The notes: generated by a model not told the origin, from the sequence alone. A DNA stretch of 24,078 bases from CBDCFL01 sp050300875 (GCA_050300875.1 JBNKYL010000109.1:1-24078), one strand, 5' to 3'. Shown: positions 1 to 7,872, counted from the stretch's first letter. Program-made: numbers and translations.

Positions 1-808
1 GGTCGGCACCGCCCAGCGCGGCAAGGCGACGGACCGGGTTGGGCGCAAGGCCTGCTTCGAAATGGATCAGCGGCCCGATGGCATTGGCATCCGCGCCCGG
101 CAAAACAGCGGCCAGAACACCGCTGGACTGCATGGCGGCAAGGGCAGGGGCCGGATCGGGCGCAGCGAGAAGTTTCAACAGCTCTGACCCGACGCGTTCC
201 GCAGAAAGCGTGTCTAGTCCGGCGATATTTTCAGCAATTGCTGCCAATGCATCAGCGTCCATCCCCGCGTTTGGGTCGCCATACCAGGCGTGAAAGCGAA
301 AGAACCGCAGGATGCGCAGGTAATCTTCGCGAATGCGGTCCTGTGCGTTTTCGATGAACACGACACGGCGCGCCAGCAAGTCGGGCAAGCCACCGAGCGG
401 ATCGACGACAACACCTTCGCGATCGGCGTAAAGCGCGTTCATCGTGAAATCCCGACGACGGGCGTCGTCAGCCATGTCAGAGGAAAAGGCGACTACGGCG
501 CGGCGGCCATCGGTTTCGACATCCTTGCGAAACGTCGTAATCTCATGGCCGATATGGTCGGCCACAACGGTCACGGTGCCATGGTCGATGCCGGTTGGCA
601 CAACTTTCAGCCCAGCGCCTTCGCAGATATCGGCGACCAGCTGCGGTGGGGCCGCTGTCGCGATGTCAATGTCGCTGACGGGCACGCCCAACAACGCATT
701 GCGCACACAGCCGCCGACGAACCAAGCCGGGTGGCCAGCGTCGGAAAGCAGCGAAAAGATCTGCTGCGTTGCCGGGTTGCGCACCCAGTCGGCGTCGATC
801 CGGGTCAT
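1..808 (-). CDS. cca: CCA-adding tRNA nucleotidyltransferase, 3' end cut by window edge
   Basis: This protein would add or repair the 3'-CCA end of tRNAs in the cytoplasm. Reading from the ATG at 808, about 269 codons are open to the left edge with no stop, so the C-terminus is missing. The class II polymerase-beta head is clear: GGCVRNALLG at residues 32-41, the metal-binding pair DID at 46-48, RRDFTMNAL near 118-126, and the motif ENAQDRIREDYLRILRFFRF near 153-172, which is typical of the family. The nucleotide-binding motif has GGCVRN where many homologues have GGCVRD. The ATG overlaps the stop of the upstream NUDIX gene by 4 bp (ATGA), so the two are probably translationally coupled. CCA-adding and A-adding enzymes cannot be told apart here, but no second such gene is visible. 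Confidence 0.93.
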   Translation of the reverse strand, partial: MTRIDADWVRNPATQQIFSLLSDAGHPAWFVGGCVRNALLGVPVSDIDIATAAPPQLVADICEGAGLKVVPTGIDHGTVTVVADHIGHEITTFRKDVETDGRRAVVAFSSDMADDARRRDFTMNALYADREGVVVDPLGGLPDLLARRVVFIENAQDRIREDYLRILRFFRFHAWYGDPNAGMDADALAAIAENIAGLDTLSAERVGSELLKLLAAPDPAPALAAMQSSGVLAAVLPGADANAIGPLIHFEAGLAPNPVRRLAALGGAD

Positions 809-1404
809 TGCGCCACCCGTTCGGCCAGAAACCGCAACATCCGGGCGGTCGCGCCCCAGATGTAATAGGGGCCATAGGGTACGACATAGAATCCGCGCCT
901 TTGCCCGCGCCAGAGGCGGTATTCCTGCCCGTAATTGGCCCGGTCCAGCACGTGGGAAAGGGGAACGCAAAACACTTCGTCCACCTCGCCCGGTTCGGCC
1001 ACGGGGTTGAACGGTGTGTGGATGATCCCCAGCACCGGGGTTACCGAGAAACTGGTAATCGTTTCATGCGCGGGCATCCGGCCCAGAATTTCGACATTGG
1101 CAGGCGGCAGGCCGATTTCCTCATGCGCTTCGCGCAGGGCTGCGGCGACGGGGTTGTCGCCGTCTTCGGGGTCCAGTTTGCCACCCGGGAAGGCAATCTG
1201 CCCGGGGTGGTGTTTCAGGGACGAGGCGCGCTTGGTCAGGTAGAGCAAGGGCGTTTCGGCAAGCTCCACCGCAATCAGCACGGCGGCGGGGCGCAACGGC
1301 GCGCCTTCGGGCCGAAATTGCGGGTTCAGGTCGAAGTCCGACGACCCCGGCCCATCGGCACCGATTGCTGATTTCAGCAAGTCTAGGGTCTTATCTGGGG
1401 CCAT
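805..1404 (-). CDS. NUDIX hydrolase, CoA pyrophosphatase (NudL) type
   Basis: A 199-residue NUDIX protein. The NUDIX box lies near residues 74-99 (GGKLDPED, then REAHEEIGL). It is preceded by LTKRASSLKHHPGQIAFPGG, the pattern of the NudL/YeaB/CoAse subfamily, which splits coenzyme A and its derivatives into 3',5'-ADP and phosphopantetheine. The substrate is inferred from this signature. The start ATG lies within the last 14 bp of hsp33 and the stop overlaps the cca start by 4 bp, so hsp33-nudL-cca is very probably one transcript. The long N-terminus (residues 1-35) is variable in this family and says little. Confidence 0.88.
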   Translation of the reverse strand: MAPDKTLDLLKSAIGADGPGSSDFDLNPQFRPEGAPLRPAAVLIAVELAETPLLYLTKRASSLKHHPGQIAFPGGKLDPEDGDNPVAAALREAHEEIGLPPANVEILGRMPAHETITSFSVTPVLGIIHTPFNPVAEPGEVDEVFCVPLSHVLDRANYGQEYRLWRGQRRGFYVVPYGPYYIWGATARMLRFLAERVAQ

Positions 1405-2365
1405 TGCCGGCCTCGAACCCGACGGTTGCCGGGTCCAGTTCGTAATGCGCGCCGCAAAACTGGCAATCTGCCGTCACGATGCCGTCGTCGGTGGTCATGT
1501 GGCGGATATCCTTGGCCGAATAGATCGACAGAGAATTGCGCACGCGGTCTTCCGAACAGGTGCAGCCAAACCGAACCGGCAGCGGGTCGAAGATGCGAGG
1601 GCCTTCTTGGTGGAACAGCCGGAACAGCACGTCGGTGGCCTGCAGGTCGGGGCCGATCAGCTCGTCACCCTGAACGGTATCCAGCAACAAGTTGGTACGC
1701 CGCCAGTCTTCGTGTTCGTCGCGGTCCAGCATGTCGCGGGCAGTCAGGATGCCGTTTTCGCCGCCATCGGCGGGCGGGATCGACGCCGCCGGCATCTTTT
1801 GCAGCATCACGCCGCCGCCGCGCCAACGCCCATCGTCTTCGCTTTTGCGGAAATGCAGGTGGAACCGTGATGGCAGCTGCTCGGATTGCGCGAAATAGCT
1901 TTGCGCGCAGGCCGACAGCGACCCGCCAGCCAGGGGCGTGATGCCCTGATAGGGTACGTTGCCTTCGCCCTGATCGATCAGGATCGCGAAGTAGCCCCTG
2001 CCGATCTGGGAAAACGCATCGCGGGCATGGTCCAGATGGTCAGCATCGAAACCGGCATAGGCACGGATACGCCCCGCACGACTTTCGTCCGAAGGTGCGA
2101 AGAAATCGGTGGCTATCAGGCGCACCGGCCCGTCGCCGCGCACCTGCAAGGACAGTTTCCAACGCAGCTTGATCGTCTGGCCGATCAGCGCGGTCAGCAT
2201 GGCGGCTTCGCAAATCAGCTGTTCGACCAGGGGCGGGTAATTGTGCTGGGCCAACACCTGATCCAGCACACTGTCCAATCGCGTGATGCGACCCCGGATG
2301 TCGGTTCGGTCCAGTTGGAACGGCAGGACGGTATCGTCCCATGCTATCTGTGCGGCGTTGGTCAT
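1391..2365 (-). CDS. hslO: Hsp33 redox-regulated chaperone
   Basis: Hsp33 is a cytoplasmic holdase that is off while its four cysteines bind zinc and is switched on by oxidative unfolding. The C-terminal zinc centre is intact, with CTC in FGCTCSEDRV and CQFC in ADCQFCGAHY (C-x-C and C-x2-C). The N-terminal fold matches the family, for example the segment LICEAAMLTALIGQTIKLRW. I take the ATG at 2365 (MTNAAQIAWDD), giving 324 residues. An open frame continues upstream to 2488, but that extension is cysteine-rich, unlike family members, and would overlap the divergent NUDIX gene. The gene starts an operon with the CoA pyrophosphatase and cca. Its 5' end faces the gene at 2442 across a 76-bp gap. 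Confidence 0.93.
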   Translation of the reverse strand: MTNAAQIAWDDTVLPFQLDRTDIRGRITRLDSVLDQVLAQHNYPPLVEQLICEAAMLTALIGQTIKLRWKLSLQVRGDGPVRLIATDFFAPSDESRAGRIRAYAGFDADHLDHARDAFSQIGRGYFAILIDQGEGNVPYQGITPLAGGSLSACAQSYFAQSEQLPSRFHLHFRKSEDDGRWRGGGVMLQKMPAASIPPADGGENGILTARDMLDRDEHEDWRRTNLLLDTVQGDELIGPDLQATDVLFRLFHQEGPRIFDPLPVRFGCTCSEDRVRNSLSIYSAKDIRHMTTDDGIVTADCQFCGAHYELDPATVGFEAGNGPR

Positions 2366-2441
2366 TGTCCGGTTTTGCGCTTGTCTGTCCGTTGGCGTAA
2401 CACCCATATAAAGGCAACAACAGTCGGGGCAATGGGCAGCA

Positions 2442-2891
2442 ATGATGAGGCGAATGGGCGAACCGCGGCAAGCGGACCGGAAATACACCTTGCGACCGGG
2501 GGCCTATGCCTTGTTGCCAAGGGCTGGGCAATTGCTGGTCACGCACGAAGCCGGGTCGGAAGAGAACCTGCAATTGCCGGGCGGCGGCATAGATCCTGGC
2601 GAAACCCCGATTGCCGCGCTGCACAGGGAAGTCATGGAAGAAACCGGCTGGCGGATTGGCGCGCCGCGCCGCCTGGGTGCCTTTCGCCGGTTCGTCTACA
2701 TGCCGGAATATGACCTGTGGGCGGAAAAGATCTGCCACATCTTTCTGGCCCGTCCTGTGCGTCAGGTCGGCCCGCCGACGGAACCGCATCACACTTTGTT
2801 CTGGATTTCGGCGGCGATGGCCGGTGACGTGCTGGGTTCGGACGGCAACCGGCACTTCGCAGCGCAAATTTCAGGCTTCGAATTCGAATAG
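2442..2891 (+). CDS. NUDIX hydrolase of unknown substrate
   Basis: A compact 149-residue NUDIX protein with a complete box at residues 47-70 (GGGIDPGETP, REVMEETGW), so Mg-dependent pyrophosphohydrolase activity is expected. Nothing in the sequence fixes the substrate. The flanking segments (LQLPGGG, AEKICHIFLARP) are like general house-cleaning NUDIX proteins. Three in-frame ATGs (2442, 2445, 2454) make the exact start uncertain, and none has a strong Shine-Dalgarno sequence. It is divergent from hsp33 and convergent with the phosphatase gene, whose last 21 bp it overlaps. The last codons read through a 12-bp palindrome, so both proteins end in Phe-Glu-Phe-Glu. Confidence 0.85.
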   Translation: MMRRMGEPRQADRKYTLRPGAYALLPRAGQLLVTHEAGSEENLQLPGGGIDPGETPIAALHREVMEETGWRIGAPRRLGAFRRFVYMPEYDLWAEKICHIFLARPVRQVGPPTEPHHTLFWISAAMAGDVLGSDGNRHFAAQISGFEFE

Positions 2892-4154
2892 CAGCGCCGA
2901 CACGTCGTCGGCGAAAAAGGCGTCTTTTGACCAGTCCGAGACATCCCAGGTCAAAGTTTCCAAAAGATCCGGCCCGGTGAGATCGCGATAGCCTTCGAAC
3001 AGGTCGCACAGACCGTTGGTTTCCAATTGCCGACCTTCGTGATTTTCGCATTCCGTGATGCCGTCGGAAAAGAACAGCATCCGACTGCCGGGTTGCATGG
3101 TGAAATCTTCGCTGGTCCAGGTGGCATCTTCGATCATGCCGATCGGATACCCCGGTGAAAAATGCACGCTGATCGACCCTGACCCGTCCTGAAGCAGCGC
3201 GCCCGGCGCGCCGCAATAGACGATCTGCACCTGTCCGGTATCAAGTCTGACGCTGGCGAGCGTCATGGTGAAATACTGTTCTGTCTTGATTTCCTTCATG
3301 AACATGCGGTTCAGGCGTTCGGCGGTTTCGTGGGGTGGGCGCATGACCACGTTGCCTTGCGCGTCTTCGCACAAAGCGATGTTGCGGTCTGGCGTCTGGC
3401 CGGACAGTTCCGCCGCCAGTCGCGCGGTCAGCAAGGCCGACGCAACCCCGTGGCCCGAAACATCCAGCGAAAACAGCCCCAGTTCGTTCGGCCCGCCGGT
3501 GAAGAACCCCACGAGGTCCCCGCCGATATGGCCACTGGGCTGCAAGGTCAGGGACACCGCCGACGGGCCGAACCGCGCATGCCTGTCGCGGATCAACGCC
3601 TGTTGAAGATTTCGCGCCTCGACCAGTTCACGATCCAGCGCATCGTACAGGCGGCTGATACGTCCGTATGCTTCGGTAACCTGCCGGTTCTTTTTGCGAA
3701 GCTCACGCTCCATGTCCAGGATGCGTTCACCCGCCCGGATGCGGGCCAACAACTCGGCAGACGAAACAGGTTTGGACACGAAATCGTCCGCCCCGCCGTC
3801 CAGACCCCTGGCGATGTCATCCTTGTCGGTCTTGGACGTCAGCAGGATGAAATAGGCGTATGGCTTGTCCACCAATGCGCGGCAGGCCTTGCACAGTTCC
3901 AGCCCGTCCATTTCGGGCATCATCCAGTCGCTGATGACCACATCGAACGTGTCGCCGATAAACAGCGCCAATGCTTGCTGGCCTGTTTCCGCTTCGACCA
4001 CATCGTAGCCCCACCTTTTGAGGTATAGCGAAAGGACACGGCGTTGCGTCGCGCTGTCGTCAACGACAAGCACCCGGCCCTGCTTTGCCAGGGCGGCATC
4101 GCTTTCCCTTTCGAATTCTGCAGGTGACTGCATGTAACGCACCCCGGTGGTCAT
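2871..4154 (-). CDS. Response regulator fused to PP2C/SpoIIE-type phosphatase (RbaY/RsbU-like)
   Basis: A 427-residue signalling protein. Residues about 26-145 form a receiver domain with the acidic pair VVDD (30-33), the phospho-acceptor Asp76 in ISDWMMPEMDG, Thr106 and Lys128 (SKP). A charged, probably coiled-coil linker follows (about 145-185). The C-terminal half is a PPM/SpoIIE-type serine phosphatase with metal-binding motifs GGD, LDVSGHG, SDGITEC and DDVSALL. The architecture is that of RsbU/RbaY-type proteins, in which phosphorylation of the receiver controls dephosphorylation of an anti-anti-sigma factor in a partner switch. In Rhodobacter capsulatus RbaY affects gene-transfer-agent production. 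Equating this protein with RbaY is inference. No STAS or anti-sigma gene is in the window, but a free Hpt gene is divergent from it. Confidence 0.88.
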   Translation of the reverse strand: MTTGVRYMQSPAEFERESDAALAKQGRVLVVDDSATQRRVLSLYLKRWGYDVVEAETGQQALALFIGDTFDVVISDWMMPEMDGLELCKACRALVDKPYAYFILLTSKTDKDDIARGLDGGADDFVSKPVSSAELLARIRAGERILDMERELRKKNRQVTEAYGRISRLYDALDRELVEARNLQQALIRDRHARFGPSAVSLTLQPSGHIGGDLVGFFTGGPNELGLFSLDVSGHGVASALLTARLAAELSGQTPDRNIALCEDAQGNVVMRPPHETAERLNRMFMKEIKTEQYFTMTLASVRLDTGQVQIVYCGAPGALLQDGSGSISVHFSPGYPIGMIEDATWTSEDFTMQPGSRMLFFSDGITECENHEGRQLETNGLCDLFEGYRDLTGPDLLETLTWDVSDWSKDAFFADDVSALLFEFEA

Positions 4155-4281
4155 CGCCTTGCTTCTTAAAGCACTGGCATTTCAGTCTGTTTAATCAGCT
4201 AGTTCCCATTTTACCTTTCCGGTTAGCGCCGCTTTAACGTTGGTCCAGTATGGATAGGTCGGCAAAAGGGGACGCCCATCG

Positions 4282-4620
4282 ATGCGCATCAACTGGCACA
4301 GGATCATGGAACTTCGTTCAGAATTGGGGGACGACAGCGTCGACGAAATCGTTGACGCATTCTTGGAAGAGGTCGCCGATGCAATAGGCCAGATCGACCC
4401 GAATGCAGCGCTGGACACGCTGGAATCCGACATGCATTTCGTCAAGAGCAGCGCGTTGAACCTTGGCTTCGCAGGTCTTGCAGAGCTTTGCCACGAAGGC
4501 GAAAGGCTGGCCGCCAGTGGCGCAAGACCGATCGACCAGATCGCGGGGATCAGCCATGAATTCGAAGCGTGCAAGGCCGAATACAGTGGTGGCCGCGACG
4601 CCATCGTCGCATCGGCCTGA
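4282..4620 (+). CDS. Stand-alone histidine phosphotransfer (Hpt) protein
   Basis: A 112-residue protein that is predicted to be all-helical and consists essentially of one Hpt domain. The phospho-accepting histidine is His52, in the pattern H-x-x-K-S-S-A-x-x-L-G (MHFVKSSALNLG). Hpt proteins carry phosphate between receiver domains in multi-step phosphorelays and have no kinase activity of their own. The start ATG has a good purine-rich site (AAAGGGGA) 9 nt upstream. The gene is divergent from the receiver-phosphatase at 4154 across a 127-bp gap. This suggests that the two work in one relay, with an unlinked hybrid kinase feeding it. The partner assignment is inference; the fold and histidine are clear. 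Confidence 0.85.
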   Translation: MRINWHRIMELRSELGDDSVDEIVDAFLEEVADAIGQIDPNAALDTLESDMHFVKSSALNLGFAGLAELCHEGERLAASGARPIDQIAGISHEFEACKAEYSGGRDAIVASA

Positions 4621-4655
4621 CAGCCGCTTGCTGGCGCTTTGAAAAAGGCTTACAC

Positions 4656-4681
4656 CCCCGCCGGACTTCATCACGGCGGGG
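4656..4681 (+). promoter_or_regulatory. GC-rich hairpin covering the argG ribosome-binding site
   Basis: Perfect 8-bp inverted repeat CCCCGCCG (4656-4663) / CGGCGGGG (4674-4681) with a 10-nt loop. The 3' arm contains the only plausible Shine-Dalgarno sequence (GGGGA, 4678-4682) for the argG ATG at 4688. There is no T-run after it, so it is not a standard intrinsic terminator for the upstream gene. It may restrict argG translation or stabilise the mRNA end. Confidence 0.5.
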
Positions 4682-4687
4682 ATAGTA

Positions 4688-5911
4688 ATGGAAAAGCCCA
4701 AGAAAGTCGTGCTGGCCTATTCCGGCGGGCTCGATACTTCGATCATCCTGAAATGGCTGCAAACGGAATACGGGTGCGAGGTCGTGACCTTCACCGCCGA
4801 TCTGGGCCAGGGGGAAGAGCTTGAACCCGCCCGCGCCAAGGCCGAGATGCTGGGGATCAAACCCGAAAACATCTATATCGAAGACATTCGCGAAGAGTTC
4901 GTTCGCGATTTCGTCTTCCCGATGTTCCGCGCCAATGCGCTGTACGAAGGCATGTATTTGCTTGGCACGTCCATCGCCCGCCCACTGATTTCCAAGCGGC
5001 TGGTGGAAATTGCCGCCGAAACCGGTGCCGATGCGGTCAGCCACGGCGCGACCGGCAAGGGCAACGACCAGGTGCGGTTCGAACTGTCGGCCTATGCGCT
5101 GAACCCCGATATCAAGGTCATCGCGCCTTGGCGGTTGTGGGACCTGACGAGCCGCACCAAACTGATCGACTTTGCCGAAAAGAACCAGATCCCGATTGCC
5201 AAGAACAAGCGCGGCGAAGCGCCGTTCAGCGTGGATGCGAACCTGCTGCACACCTCGTCCGAAGGCAGGGTTCTGGAAGACCCCGCCGAAATGGCGCCCG
5301 ACTACGTCTATCAGCGCACTGTGAACCCCGAAGATGCGCCCGATGCGCCCGAGTTCATAGAGATCGGGTTTGAACGCGGTGACGCGGTGTCGATCAACGG
5401 CGAAGCCCTGTCACCCGCGACCCTGCTGACCCGTCTGAACGAACTGGGCGGCAAGCACGGGATCGGGCGGCTGGATTTCGTCGAAAACCGGTTTGTCGGC
5501 ATGAAATCCCGCGGCATCTACGAAACGCCGGGCGGCACCGTTTTGCTGGAAGCCCATCGCGGTATCGAACAGATCACGTTGGACAGCGGCGCGGGCCACC
5601 TGAAGGACAGCCTGATGCCGCGCTACGCGGAACTGATCTACAACGGGTTCTGGTTCAGCCCCGAACGCGAAATGTTGCAGGCTGCAATCGACAAGTCGCA
5701 GGAACATGTCACCGGCACCGTCAAGCTGAAGCTGTACAAGGGTTCGGTCAATTGCGTGGGCCGCTGGTCCGACCATAGTCTTTATTCCGAGGCGCATGTG
5801 ACGTTCGAAGAAGACGCAGGCGCCTACGACCAGACCGATGCACAGGGCTTCATCCAGCTGAACGCGTTGCGCCTGAAGCTGCTGGCGGCGCGGGACAGGC
5901 GGCTGAAATAG
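4688..5911 (+). CDS. argG: Argininosuccinate synthase
   Basis: Joins citrulline and aspartate, using ATP, to argininosuccinate, the next-to-last step of arginine synthesis. The 407-residue length is standard. The ATP pyrophosphatase P-loop AYSGGLDTSIILKWL is at residues 10-24, and the family signature SHGATGKGNDQVRFE is near residues 118-132. The start ATG (MEKPKKVVLAYSGG) matches family N-termini. A hairpin lies just upstream and includes the ribosome-binding site. The gene is followed without a gap by an acetyltransferase (stop TAG at 5909-5911, next ATG at 5912), so they are likely cotranscribed. Confidence 0.97.
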   Translation: MEKPKKVVLAYSGGLDTSIILKWLQTEYGCEVVTFTADLGQGEELEPARAKAEMLGIKPENIYIEDIREEFVRDFVFPMFRANALYEGMYLLGTSIARPLISKRLVEIAAETGADAVSHGATGKGNDQVRFELSAYALNPDIKVIAPWRLWDLTSRTKLIDFAEKNQIPIAKNKRGEAPFSVDANLLHTSSEGRVLEDPAEMAPDYVYQRTVNPEDAPDAPEFIEIGFERGDAVSINGEALSPATLLTRLNELGGKHGIGRLDFVENRFVGMKSRGIYETPGGTVLLEAHRGIEQITLDSGAGHLKDSLMPRYAELIYNGFWFSPEREMLQAAIDKSQEHVTGTVKLKLYKGSVNCVGRWSDHSLYSEAHVTFEEDAGAYDQTDAQGFIQLNALRLKLLAARDRRLK

Positions 5912-6373
5912 ATGCGGTTGCAGCACCGGCCTGTCGCGCGCGGCGATCTGTCGGCGCTGTTTGATCTGAAGGTTGCCAACGATCAGGTCGGCCAGGTTGC
6001 CCCGAATGAGGTGACAATCGCACAGCAGGCTTATGAACCTGGATCCTATGTCTGGGGGTTGTGGAATGGGTCGCAGGCCGTCGGACTGTTGGCGATGATC
6101 AACCCGCTGGAATACCCGGACCTCGAAGAAGATGACGACAAGGGCGCTGGGTATGTCTGGCGCTTGATGATCGACGAAAAGGCGCAAGGTAAAGGGTTCG
6201 GGCGCGAGGCCATCGCCATTGCTGCCGAGATTGCCCGTGATTGGGGAATGCGGAGGTTGAACCTGACCTTTGTCGACAAACCGGGCGGCGCAGAGCCTTT
6301 CTATGCCGCGCAGGGCTTTGTCCGCACTGGCCGCATCGTCGATGGTGAGATCGAGATGGTTCGCGACTTCTAA
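5912..6373 (+). CDS. GNAT-family N-acetyltransferase, possibly diamine acetyltransferase-like
   Basis: A 153-residue GNAT protein. The acetyl-CoA pyrophosphate loop is AQGKGFG (Q/R-x-x-G-x-G/A) near residues 90-96, preceded by the beta strand YVWRLMIDEK. A later FYAAQGF block is the usual motif 3. The WRLMID plus QGKGFG combination recalls the BltD/PaiA spermidine or diamine acetyltransferases, but the substrate cannot be settled from sequence. The ATG directly abuts the argG stop, and its own stop overlaps the convergent sulfotransferase-like gene by 4 bp. Cotranscription with argG fits a link to arginine/polyamine metabolism, though that is only inference. Confidence 0.85.
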   Translation: MRLQHRPVARGDLSALFDLKVANDQVGQVAPNEVTIAQQAYEPGSYVWGLWNGSQAVGLLAMINPLEYPDLEEDDDKGAGYVWRLMIDEKAQGKGFGREAIAIAAEIARDWGMRRLNLTFVDKPGGAEPFYAAQGFVRTGRIVDGEIEMVRDF

Positions 6374-7089
6374 GGCTTCAAGGCGAACGCGCGAAGTTGG
6401 TCATAGGCAGGCATCGCGGCCTCGGCGAGATCGGCATTTCGACCGGAAAGAACGGGTATTGCCCCTTCGGCCCCGGCAAACCCGGTAGACCCATGCACCG
6501 CGCCGTACCAATGCGCGGCCCAAACGCCATCAGCGGCATTGCCTCCTTTCGGCCAGGTCAGCATGGCAGGATCGAAATGCAACCCAACGGCATCGCACAG
6601 CGCAGTCAGCATGTGCTCGGGATTGGCCCGAATGTCGGTGCTGTCTATGACGATCGGGGTCTGGCCCATCGCCTGGACATGGTCGAACAGTTCGGCTTGC
6701 TGAACGAAACCGAGGTCATCCAGCGTGGGGTTTTCATATTTGGCGGAAAAGCTCGCCACCACGCGGGTCGGGTGGCGGATCAGGAAGATGTTCGTAACAT
6801 CTGCCAGCCAGTCACGCGGCACGCCGGGCACCATGTGTTGGGCCATGTGTTTTTGATAGAAATGCGGCATTTGCCTTGGATTAGGCCCTGTTAGCTGCGC
6901 GATCACCGCCTTTGGATCGGTCGGTTGCGACGCCAGCACCGCGTCGCGCATCGGGTGGTTCAGACCGGTCAGGTGCAGGTAGGCGGCATAGAACGGTTCA
7001 TCGACCACCGCGCAATCGGCACGTTGGGCGAAGGCATACATCATCGCGGTCGAAATGTTACGCGGCCCGGACCAGACGGCGAGTTTCAT
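6370..7089 (-). CDS. Sulfotransferase-like P-loop protein
   Basis: A 239-residue protein starting MKLAVWSGPRNISTAMMYAF. The SGPRNIST loop at residues 7-14 resembles the 5'-phosphosulfate-binding loop of PAPS-dependent sulfotransferases. Further on, FLIRHPTRVVASF looks like the 3'-phosphate-binding segment (R-x-P-x-x-x-x-x-S). Such proteins are often annotated as sulfotransferase family, but the acceptor is unknown. A related nucleotide-binding role cannot be excluded. It is a single-gene unit, divergent from msrA (99-bp gap) and convergent with the GNAT gene (4-bp overlap). No sulfate-activation or carrier gene is nearby. Confidence 0.72.
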   Translation of the reverse strand: MKLAVWSGPRNISTAMMYAFAQRADCAVVDEPFYAAYLHLTGLNHPMRDAVLASQPTDPKAVIAQLTGPNPRQMPHFYQKHMAQHMVPGVPRDWLADVTNIFLIRHPTRVVASFSAKYENPTLDDLGFVQQAELFDHVQAMGQTPIVIDSTDIRANPEHMLTALCDAVGLHFDPAMLTWPKGGNAADGVWAAHWYGAVHGSTGFAGAEGAIPVLSGRNADLAEAAMPAYDQLRAFALKP

Positions 7090-7188
7090 GAGACAGGTAA
7101 ACTCCGTTCAATGCGGCGTGAAGCACGCGGTTTTTCCTTTCGCAGAACCTCCGGCCTGCGCCATTACCGATGCAGAAAGGATCGACCG

Positions 7189-7836
7189 ATGTCCAATATG
7201 AAAATCGTTCTGCTGATCGCCGTCATCGTGGCGGGCATAGCGCTGCGCCCAAACCATGCCGCTGCCGAAACCCGCATTGCCACCGTCGCGGGTGGCTGTT
7301 TCTGGTGCGTCGAAAGCGATTTCGAAAGTGTGCGCGGCGTGTCCGAGGTTGTCAGCGGTTACACAGGCGGGACGCTGAAGAACCCCACCTACAAACAGGT
7401 CGGCAAGGGCGGGACCGGACATTACGAAGCGGTACAGATCCATTACGACCCCGCGCGCGTCAGCTATGCCAACCTGATGCACATGTTCCTGCGGTCCATC
7501 GATGTGACCGACGCGGGCGGGCAGTTTTGCGACCGGGGCGACAGCTATCGCACAGCGATATTCGTGTCTAACGCGGAAGAAAGGGCAATTGCCGAACGCG
7601 CAATCGCAGAGGCCGAGGCTGAGCTGGGCCGCAAGATCGTGACACCGATCCTGAACGCGTCGGCCTTCTACAAGGCCGAGGATTACCACCAGGATTACTA
7701 CAAGGGCCGTTCGATCATCCTGACCCGCGCCGGGCCGAAACGGCAGGACAAGGCCTATAAATTCTATCGCGACGCTTGTGGGCGCGATGACCGCATCCGT
7801 GCGCTTTGGGGCGACGCGGCACCGTTTACGCACTGA
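7189..7836 (+). CDS. msrA: Peptide methionine-(S)-sulfoxide reductase with signal peptide
   Basis: Reduces methionine-S-sulfoxide in proteins. The catalytic motif GGCFWCVESDFE and the later TGHYEAVQIHYDP and DYHQDYYKG segments are classic MsrA. A further cysteine in GQFCDRGDSYRTAIF may serve in the disulfide recycling step. I choose the ATG at 7189 (MSNMKIVLLIAVIV), 215 residues, with AAAGG 8 nt upstream. The open frame extends upstream to 6925, but that part is antisense to the sulfotransferase-like gene. Residues 1-26 look like a Sec signal peptide: a basic start, a hydrophobic stretch, then HAAA before the mature ETRIATVAGG. So this MsrA is probably periplasmic. mutS follows 65 bp downstream on the same strand. 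Confidence 0.93.
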   Translation: MSNMKIVLLIAVIVAGIALRPNHAAAETRIATVAGGCFWCVESDFESVRGVSEVVSGYTGGTLKNPTYKQVGKGGTGHYEAVQIHYDPARVSYANLMHMFLRSIDVTDAGGQFCDRGDSYRTAIFVSNAEERAIAERAIAEAEAELGRKIVTPILNASAFYKAEDYHQDYYKGRSIILTRAGPKRQDKAYKFYRDACGRDDRIRALWGDAAPFTH

Positions 7837-7872
7837 TTTTCGCCTTTCACCCGATTCCCCCAATTTGTATGG

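Noticed and set aside
2366..2488. A 41-codon cysteine-rich extension of hsp33
   Set aside because: It would overlap the divergent NUDIX gene and is unlike Hsp33 N-termini; MTNAAQ at 2365 fits better.
4550..5251. A long open frame antisense to argG (and similar long antisense frames opposite most genes)
   Set aside because: High-GC third-codon positions produce such shadow frames; composition and lack of recognisable motifs argue against coding.
6925..7188. An 88-codon upstream extension of msrA
   Set aside because: It is antisense to the sulfotransferase-like gene, is rich in His/Arg and lies before a clear signal peptide start with a ribosome-binding site.
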